A stretch of DNA of 13,107 bases. It comes from Methanobacterium sp. (GTDB lineage Archaea > Methanobacteriota > Methanobacteria > Methanobacteriales > Methanobacteriaceae). Below, piece after piece: positions 8,914-13,107 of the stretch. Position numbers and translations under genes: made by a program. The stretch spans positions 213-13,319 of the forward strand of contig PMMV01000012.1 of the NCBI GenBank assembly GCA_003162115.1. Reading direction: 5' to 3'. Numbering within the stretch: the first letter of the stretch is position 1; the number at the start of each line of letters is the position of its first letter. The notes beneath the pieces were generated by a model that worked only from the letters and a program-made list of their open reading frames with translations, was not told the DNA's origin and ran no database searches.

Positions 8914-10587
8914 TTAACCCTGTTCTTCTTCATCCCTTTCCCTTATCTCAATACGCCTTATTTTGCCGCTGATAGTTTTTGGGAGTTCATCAACGAATTC
9001 AATTATCCGAGGATATTTGTAGGGAGCTGTAACACTTTTTACATGGTTTTGAATATCTTTCTTTAGTTCTTCTGATGGTTCATAACCTTTTGCTAGTACA
9101 ATGGTGGCTTTAACCACTTGCCCCCTTATTGGGTGAGGAACGCCTGTTATGGCACATTCAAGTACTGAATGATGGGATATAACAGCACTTTCAACTTCGA
9201 AAGGACCTATTCTGTATCCTGAGCTCTTAATTATGTCGTCATTTCTGCCAACAAACCACAGATATCCATCTTCATCCTTCCAAGCTGTGTCCCCTGTATG
9301 GTAGTATCCATCATGCCATGCTTCATCAGTTTTGTTTTGATCTTTGTAGTATCCCCCGAAGAGTCCTGGAGGTTTCCCATTAACTGTTTTTATAACCAGT
9401 TCCCCCTCTTCACCAACATCACAAATTTTTCCATGTTTGTCCATTAAGAATATATCATAGCCAGGAGCCGGCTTTCCCATTGACCCTGGCCTTGGTTTCA
9501 TCCAAGGGAAGTTGGCTATACAAACGACTGTCTCAGTCTGTCCAAACCCCTCCATCAACCTCAATCCAGTGAACTCATAAAATTTATTATAAACTTCTGG
9601 ATTTAACGGCTCTCCTGCTGTTACAGCGTACTCCAATGTTGAAAAATTGTACTTTGATAAATCTTCCTTTATCAAAAATCTGTAAATTGTTGGAGGTGCA
9701 CAGAATGTGGTTACACCATGTTTAGATGCTTTATCTAACATTTTACCTGCGTCAAATCGATCATAATCATACACAAATACAGCACTTCCAGATATCCATT
9801 GTCCGTATATTTTACCCCATAAACATTTAGCCCAACCAGTATCTGATACTGTGTAGTGTAGACCATCATCAACAACTCTCTGCCAGTACTGTGCAGTTAT
9901 AATATGTCCCAAAGGATATGTGAAGTCATGAAGTATCATCTTCGGAAGTCCGGTGGTTCCAGATGAAAAGTAAACAACCGAAGGATCATCAATGCAAGTA
10001 GAATCTTCCCCTGTAGGACGTTCAAATTCTTCTGATGCCATTTCAAGTTCTTCACGGAAGTTTATCCATCCTTTTCTTCCCCCTCCAACTACTGCTTTTA
10101 TGAGATTTCTCGTCCCAAGATCTTTTTCTGCCTCATCAACGCATTCAGGTACTTGTTCTTCGGCTATACAGACTATCATTTTTATATCCGCACTTTCAAT
10201 TCTGTAGACTATATCTTTTGCTTTCAGCATGTGAGTGGCTGGAATGGGTATGGCACCTATCTTGTTCAGTGCAAGCAGGCAGAACCAGAATTCGTACCTA
10301 CTTTTTAAGGTGAGCATTACAGTTTCGCCCTTTTTAATGCCAGAGTCTCGGAATAAATTGGCTGCCTTGTCGCTGTAGATTTTCATCTCCTTGAAGGTGA
10401 ATATCCTATCAGAATTGTCATCACACCAAACCATTGCTATTTTTTCGGGATATTTATCCGCATATTCATCAACCACGTCATAGGCGAAGTTAAATTCTTC
10501 AGGAACTATTATCCTGAAATTTTTTTCAAAGTCTTCGTATGATTCAAAATCAATTTTTGAAACGAATTTATTTAGTAACGATGCCAT
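8914..10587 (-). CDS. AMP-forming acyl-CoA synthetase (medium/branched-chain acid type)
   Basis: ANL-superfamily enzyme that activates a carboxylic acid with ATP through an acyl-AMP and then forms acyl-CoA. With the ATG at 10587 it is 557 residues. Signature motifs: [11 protein letters not shown] (206-216, ATP/phosphate loop), EGFGQTET (346-353), YHTGD (429-433), [20 protein letters not shown] (447-466, hinge) and the catalytic Lys542 in TISGKIRR. It looks closer to the medium-chain/2-methylbutyryl type known from Methanosarcina than to classical acetyl-CoA synthetase. The ATG is favoured over a TTG 11 codons upstream because AAAGGGGTAT sits before it. It lies 74 bp after the XRE-cupin gene and 206 bp before vorC, which suggests it supplies acyl-CoA to VOR. 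The exact acid cannot be read from the sequence. Confidence 0.9.
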   Translation of the reverse strand: MASLLNKFVSKIDFESYEDFEKNFRIIVPEEFNFAYDVVDEYADKYPEKIAMVWCDDNSDRIFTFKEMKIYSDKAANLFRDSGIKKGETVMLTLKSRYEFWFCLLALNKIGAIPIPATHMLKAKDIVYRIESADIKMIVCIAEEQVPECVDEAEKDLGTRNLIKAVVGGGRKGWINFREELEMASEEFERPTGEDSTCIDDPSVVYFSSGTTGLPKMILHDFTYPLGHIITAQYWQRVVDDGLHYTVSDTGWAKCLWGKIYGQWISGSAVFVYDYDRFDAGKMLDKASKHGVTTFCAPPTIYRFLIKEDLSKYNFSTLEYAVTAGEPLNPEVYNKFYEFTGLRLMEGFGQTETVVCIANFPWMKPRPGSMGKPAPGYDIFLMDKHGKICDVGEEGELVIKTVNGKPPGLFGGYYKDQNKTDEAWHDGYYHTGDTAWKDEDGYLWFVGRNDDIIKSSGYRIGPFEVESAVISHHSVLECAITGVPHPIRGQVVKATIVLAKGYEPSEELKKDIQNHVKSVTAPYKYPRIIEFVDELPKTISGKIRRIEIRERDEEEQG

Positions 10588-10592
10588 AATAA

Positions 10593-10612
10593 ATACCCCT
10601 TTATACCCCTTT
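10593..10612 (-). repeat. Tandem 10-bp repeat duplicating the ribosome binding site of the synthetase
   Basis: AAAGGGGTAT occurs twice in a row on the minus strand (10603-10612, then 10593-10602), with a third G-run (10614-10618) just upstream. The nearer GGGG is 8 nt before the ATG. The repeat creates two possible Shine-Dalgarno sites and an embedded TATAAA that is too close to the start codon to be its promoter. Confidence 0.75.
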
Positions 10613-10623
10613 TCCCCCAAATC

Positions 10624-10640
10624 AAATATTTTTAATATTT
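10624..10640. repeat. Inverted repeat between regulator and synthetase genes
   Basis: AAATATT and AATATTT form a perfect 7-bp inverted repeat around a 3-nt TTT spacer, 22 bp after the regulator stop codon. It could be an operator for the XRE protein or a weak hairpin between the two genes. All A/T, so chance is a real alternative. Confidence 0.4.
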
Positions 10641-10661
10641 ACTTAATCTAAAATTTAGTTA

Positions 10662-11216
10662 TTAAAGGATTATAGCTAGAAATTTAGCTTTTTTGCCATT
10701 TAAAGCTTCCATTGCATGTTCATAAGATGAATCAAAGAAAATTGAATCTCCTTTTTCAAGAACAATCTCATTATCATGAATGTAGATCTTCAGTGATCCT
10801 GATATAACAAAATTGAATTCTTGGCCGGGGTGTGAGTTGGTTGTTGGTTTACCTTGCTCGATACTTGGTTTGACAGTAACTATAAATGGCTCTGCCTTTT
10901 TGTGTATGAATTTTTCAGCGAGGTTTTCGTATTTATACTGTTTCCTCCTTTCAACCCTTATACCATTACCTTTCCTTGTAACTGTGAATATGTGCATCCT
11001 TGTTTCTTCTCCAGTGAGAAGGAGACCCATATCAACATTTAATTTCTGGGCAATTTCATAAAGTACACTTGCAGGAATATCATTTTTTCCCTGTTCATAA
11101 TCTACATAAGTTTCTACAGGTACATTCAGATAGATTGCTATTTCTTCAGTATCGACTTCAGAAAGTTTCCTTAACTCTGAGATACGTTGAGCAATTTCTT
11201 TCATTTTCTCTTTCAT
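10662..11216 (-). CDS. XRE-family transcriptional regulator with cupin sensor domain
   Basis: A DNA-binding regulator of 184 residues. An N-terminal helix-turn-helix of the XRE/Cro type (about 5-67) includes [20 protein letters not shown] and the [14 protein letters not shown] helix, followed by a short linker. A C-terminal cupin barrel (about 110-184) has HPGQEF at 129-134 with GSLKIYI after it and [15 protein letters not shown] at 156-170. His129, Glu133 and His167 could bind metal, though the second His of the usual HxH is absent. Cupins of this type often sense small carboxylates or amino acids. The start is ATG 11216: AGAGGGTT (11221-11228) precedes it, and the extension upstream to 11300 has no domain character. 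It precedes the acyl-CoA synthetase by 74 bp and is divergent from the adenosine-kinase family gene, so local control of the synthetase and vor genes is likely. Confidence 0.9.
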   Translation of the reverse strand: MKEKMKEIAQRISELRKLSEVDTEEIAIYLNVPVETYVDYEQGKNDIPASVLYEIAQKLNVDMGLLLTGEETRMHIFTVTRKGNGIRVERRKQYKYENLAEKFIHKKAEPFIVTVKPSIEQGKPTTNSHPGQEFNFVISGSLKIYIHDNEIVLEKGDSIFFDSSYEHAMEALNGKKAKFLAIIL

Positions 11217-11308
11217 GTTGAACCCTCTTATAATAATTAATGGATAAAACTCTTGTTTAAATTTTGGTTCTATAAAAAATATTCTCATTTTTAAATTCAA
11301 ATATTTTG

Positions 11309-11319
11309 TATATTTATAA
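11309..11319 (-). promoter_or_regulatory. Probable TATA box for the XRE-cupin regulator
   Basis: TTATAAATATA on the minus strand, about 95 bp before the ATG at 11216, implying a leader near 70 nt. A perfect inverted repeat lies directly upstream (11322-11336). AT-rich surroundings make other positions possible. Confidence 0.4.
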
Positions 11320-11321
11320 TG

Positions 11322-11336
11322 ATTGTTAATGACAAT
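11322..11336. repeat. Inverted repeat next to the regulator promoter (candidate operator)
   Basis: ATTGT-TAATG-ACAAT: perfect 5-bp arms around a 5-nt spacer, abutting the TATA box of the XRE-cupin gene where TFB would bind. Dimeric HTH proteins often bind such sites, so autoregulation is a reasonable guess. Confidence 0.4.
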
Positions 11337-11407
11337 TTATGAAAAATTCTAATATATATAATGATCGCTCAAACAATAATGTAGTTTTGCAAAAAAAGTG
11401 ACTTTTC

Positions 11408-11417
11408 AATGATCATT
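11408..11417. repeat. 10-bp palindrome in the divergent intergenic region
   Basis: AATGATCATT is a perfect palindrome, and its half AATGATC recurs at 11360-11366. It lies between the divergent promoters and is a candidate regulator site. Short palindromes in AT-rich DNA are common. Confidence 0.35.
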
Positions 11418-11423
11418 AGAGTT

Positions 11424-11432
11424 AATATAATT
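11424..11432 (+). promoter_or_regulatory. Possible TATA box for the adenosine-specific kinase gene
   Basis: AATATAATT lies about 55-60 bp before the ATG at 11485, giving a short leader that carries GGAG at 11474-11477, 7 nt before the start. A second AT-rich match lies at 11351-11360, so the assignment is tentative. Confidence 0.3.
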
Positions 11433-11484
11433 AGATAAAGGATGTTCACCATAAAAAACATTAGAACAAAAATGGAGTTTTTTC

Positions 11485-11973
11485 ATGGACATCAAAATAA
11501 AAGTAGTTAAATTAGAGGTTCCAGATGAATGTAATATCATCTTAGGCCAGAGCCATTTCATTAAAACAGTTGAAGATCTTTATGAAGCAATATTCAACAC
11601 GGTTCCATGTGCTAAATTTGGAGTTGCATTTGCTGAAGCTTCAGGGGACTGTCTTGTTAGGACAGCAGGAAACAGTGCTGATTTAGTAGAGCTTGCAGGT
11701 CAAAAAATGCTTGAAATAGGTTGTGGACATTCTTTTTTAATTTTTCTAAAAAATGCATTCCCCATTAATGTAACTCAGCGTATAAAAAGCGTGCCAGAAG
11801 TTGTGAATCTTTTTTGCGCAACCGCAAATCCAGTTGAAGTTCTTATTGTAGAAACGGACCAAGGAAGAGGGATAATTGGAATTATTGATGGATCTAAGCC
11901 TGTTGATATCGAAACTGAAGAGGATGTTGCATTCAGGAAAAAGTTCTTGAGAGAAATTGGATACAAGTTCTGA
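11485..11973 (+). CDS. Adenosine-specific kinase family protein (DUF355)
   Basis: Member of the small archaeal and bacterial family annotated as adenosine-specific kinase, defined mainly from a crystal structure with bound nucleoside/nucleotide; the physiological role is uncertain. The 162-residue length is typical. Conserved blocks are [18 protein letters not shown] at 46-63, [18 protein letters not shown] at 79-96, the [10 protein letters not shown] segment at 111-120 and [10 protein letters not shown] at 127-136. The ATG is preceded by GGAG at 11474-11477. The stop TGA is followed at once by TAA and then a hairpin/T-tract terminator, so the gene is probably monocistronic. It is divergent from the XRE-cupin gene, with which it may share control elements; no enzymatic link to VOR is evident. 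Confidence 0.9.
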   Translation: MDIKIKVVKLEVPDECNIILGQSHFIKTVEDLYEAIFNTVPCAKFGVAFAEASGDCLVRTAGNSADLVELAGQKMLEIGCGHSFLIFLKNAFPINVTQRIKSVPEVVNLFCATANPVEVLIVETDQGRGIIGIIDGSKPVDIETEEDVAFRKKFLREIGYKF

Positions 11974-11977
11974 TAAA

Positions 11978-12007
11978 TAAAATCACTATTTAGTGTTTAT
12001 TTTCTTT
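11978..12007 (+). terminator. Terminator after the adenosine-specific kinase gene
   Basis: CACTA-TT-TAGTG (11984-11995) forms a hairpin with flanking A-rich and T-rich arms that can extend the stem. It is followed by TTTATTTTCTTTT. It begins a few bases after the stop codon. Confidence 0.55.
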
Positions 12008-12048
12008 TATAAATGTTTAAATCAACTTAAACCTTGAAAAGAAAAAAA

Positions 12049-12054
12049 GTTTAT
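12049..12054 (+). promoter_or_regulatory. Possible promoter of the small unknown gene
   Basis: TTTATA preceded by GAAAAGAAAAAAAG, a purine-rich stretch like an archaeal TFB recognition element. Transcription would begin near 12078, about 50 nt before the ATG at 12129. A further AT-rich match at 12068-12085 is the main alternative. Confidence 0.4.
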
Positions 12055-12114
12055 ACCTCAAGATACATAATATAATATTGATATATTGTGTTAAAAAACT
12101 ATTAATAACTTTGA

Positions 12115-12122
12115 AAGGTGGG
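12115..12122 (+). promoter_or_regulatory. Ribosome binding site of the small unknown gene
   Basis: AAAGGTGG, 6 nt before the ATG at 12129, complementary to the 3' end of archaeal 16S rRNA (GGTG core). It is the main reason for placing the start there and for believing the gene is translated. Confidence 0.7.
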
Positions 12123-12128
12123 TTAAAT

Positions 12129-12455
12129 ATGGATGAATCCAATGTACTGTTTATAAAAAACAGAGGAAATTCAAAAAAAACTGAAGAAAAACTTGAAGTA
12201 GATGATAAACATGTTACTATACAGTCGAGGACTGGTGGTAGTGTTGTAGTAAGCTTTAAAGGGTCTGAATCAGAATTAATGGATATTTCTAATTTTTTCA
12301 AAAGTATAAACGAAGTGGAACCATTAACAGTAAATATAGCCGGTACTGGGGAAGTCGACCACTACTTCAGGGGTATTTCTGATATGACCCTTAATGAAGA
12401 TGATGGACTTTTCAACCTCAATGTAACATTACAGTTCCTATCCACAACTATCTAA
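12129..12455 (+). CDS. Hypothetical protein, 108 residues, family not recognised
   Basis: I do not recognise this protein. The ATG at 12129 is chosen because AAAGGTGG (12115-12122) lies 6 nt upstream; a TTG start 17 codons earlier would add a tail with no supporting site. The product is acidic, soluble, and has no cysteine, signal peptide or membrane segment. Residues 1-25 are polar and probably flexible. From about 26 the pattern of alternating hydrophobic residues (VTIQSR, SVVVSFKG, LTVNIAGTG, FNLNVTLQFLST) suggests a small mostly-beta domain with one helix near 48-60. It has its own likely promoter and its stop codon overlaps the convergent flavoprotein gene by 8 bp. Base composition and codon use match neighbours, so it looks like a resident gene and not a random frame. 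Confidence 0.75.
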   Translation: MDESNVLFIKNRGNSKKTEEKLEVDDKHVTIQSRTGGSVVVSFKGSESELMDISNFFKSINEVEPLTVNIAGTGEVDHYFRGISDMTLNEDDGLFNLNVTLQFLSTTI

Positions 12456-13026
12456 TGAGACCAGCATGCTTCTCAAATATAGATGGTATCTCACTGGGGT
12501 GTTCAAAAACGAAGGTGTTAGACATTTTAGAAACATTCTCTACGTGTTTTCCATCTTCGTGTGTAACTTTAATTTTCAGATCTTTTCCATTAGGTAACTG
12601 AGTAATTATAGTGCCTTCTCTAAAGTCTGTTGGCATAATGTAAATTGGAGTAGACGTCTTCTGACCCATTATAGCAGCATTTGTAAGCAAAGTATCGGCT
12701 ATTCTTAGAGATATCTTTGCAACTGTATTGGATGTTGCAGGTGCAAGCAACAAGAAATCAAATTTCCCAAGTTGAATTTGCCCTGCTAAAAATGGTGCAT
12801 TAGCATTTATTTCTGTCCATGTTTTATCAAAAATAGTTTCAAGTGTGTTTGATAGATTATAATACTTTAAAACTTGATCACCTGCTTTGGAGATGAAAAC
12901 TCTAATATCAAACGTTTTTCTATACTTTTTTTTCATTTCCTCCATAATCTCAACTGTTTCCAAAATCTTTTCACCGCTACCGGTGATACCCCATGCCACT
13001 TTGTGTCTTTTTCCCTTCACTTTCAT
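12448..13026 (-). CDS. Archaeoflavoprotein AfpA-type FMN protein
   Basis: A flavoprotein of the family that includes AfpA, dihydromethanopterin reductase DmrB and phosphopantothenoylcysteine decarboxylase. AfpA of Archaeoglobus is an FMN protein that takes electrons from ferredoxin. The 192-residue product shows the FMN-binding features: AWGITGSG at 11-18, ISKAG at 45-49 and APATSNTVAKISLRIADTLLTNA at 95-117. There are no cysteines for an Fe-S cluster, which argues against the ferredoxin-fused members. The ATG at 13026 is preferred because homologous sequence begins just after it; an in-frame TTG at 13071 would add 15 residues. Neither start has a convincing Shine-Dalgarno, so the mRNA may be leaderless. 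It converges with the small unknown gene, overlapping it by 8 bp. Assignment between AfpA and related flavoproteins is from memory of motifs. Confidence 0.75.
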   Translation of the reverse strand: MKVKGKRHKVAWGITGSGEKILETVEIMEEMKKKYRKTFDIRVFISKAGDQVLKYYNLSNTLETIFDKTWTEINANAPFLAGQIQLGKFDFLLLAPATSNTVAKISLRIADTLLTNAAIMGQKTSTPIYIMPTDFREGTIITQLPNGKDLKIKVTHEDGKHVENVSKMSNTFVFEHPSEIPSIFEKHAGLIR

Positions 13027-13107
13027 GACAAATAATATATTGTTTATCGATAAAATTTTTTTCCTTATCAATATGTTTGATAGTTTGAAAAAAAATTGGA
13101 ATATAAT

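Noticed and set aside
10600..10605. TATAAA on the minus strand just before the acyl-CoA synthetase
   Set aside because: It is only about 12 nt before the ATG, so transcription would begin inside the coding region. It arises from the tandem AAAGGGGTAT repeat.
11217..11300. N-terminal extension of the XRE-cupin protein by 28 residues
   Set aside because: The added sequence has no helix-turn-helix character, contains the AGAGGGTT ribosome binding site and partly lies before the expected start of transcription.
12017..12301. 94-codon minus-strand open frame opposite the small unknown gene
   Set aside because: It covers the terminator and promoter region as well as the unknown gene, and its translation is Ser/Phe/Leu-rich. 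The plus-strand gene has the better ribosome binding site.

Overview
The window reads as chromosomal DNA of a methanogenic archaeon, most likely the order Methanobacteriales (Methanobacterium-like). The evidence is an archaeal GatD/GatE amidotransferase pair, a three-gene 2-ketoisovalerate:ferredoxin oxidoreductase with fused beta-gamma subunit (the vorCBA layout known from Methanothermobacter), an exonuclease III that closely resembles Mth212, an archaeoflavoprotein, AT-rich intergenic DNA with TATA boxes, and GGAGG/GAGGG-type ribosome binding sites. I see no tRNA, rRNA, CRISPR array, insertion sequence or phage module. No gap between genes exceeds about 280 bases.

Layout, mostly on the minus strand. 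At 1-1922, gatD lies upstream of gatE (gatE runs off the left edge); together they form Gln-tRNA(Gln) by transamidation. At 2181-2960 is an AP endonuclease/exonuclease III with a TTG start. At 3040-5624 is a two-gene 2-oxoacid:ferredoxin oxidoreductase operon (gamma-alpha fusion, then beta) with a clear promoter. At 5928-8707 is vorC-vorB-vorA, tightly packed and ending in a hairpin/T-tract terminator. At 8914-11216 are an XRE-cupin regulator and an acyl-CoA synthetase, transcribed toward vor. On the plus strand are an adenosine-specific kinase family gene (11485-11973) and a small unknown gene (12129-12455). An AfpA-type flavoprotein (12448-13026, minus) converges on the latter.

How the genes may work together (inference): the acyl-CoA synthetase would activate external branched-chain or similar carboxylic acids. 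VOR, running in the reductive direction, could carboxylate the acyl-CoA to the 2-oxoacid precursor of an amino acid, or could run oxidatively. The XRE-cupin protein would be the local regulator. The adjacent second oxidoreductase has a different subunit fusion, an unknown substrate and a Gln where the third Fe-S cysteine of its beta subunit is normally found. Most of the window is recognisable core metabolism. The points worth a second look are the paired oxidoreductases, the regulator/ligase/VOR cluster, several palindromes in promoter regions, a tandemly duplicated ribosome binding site and the unknown 108-residue protein.
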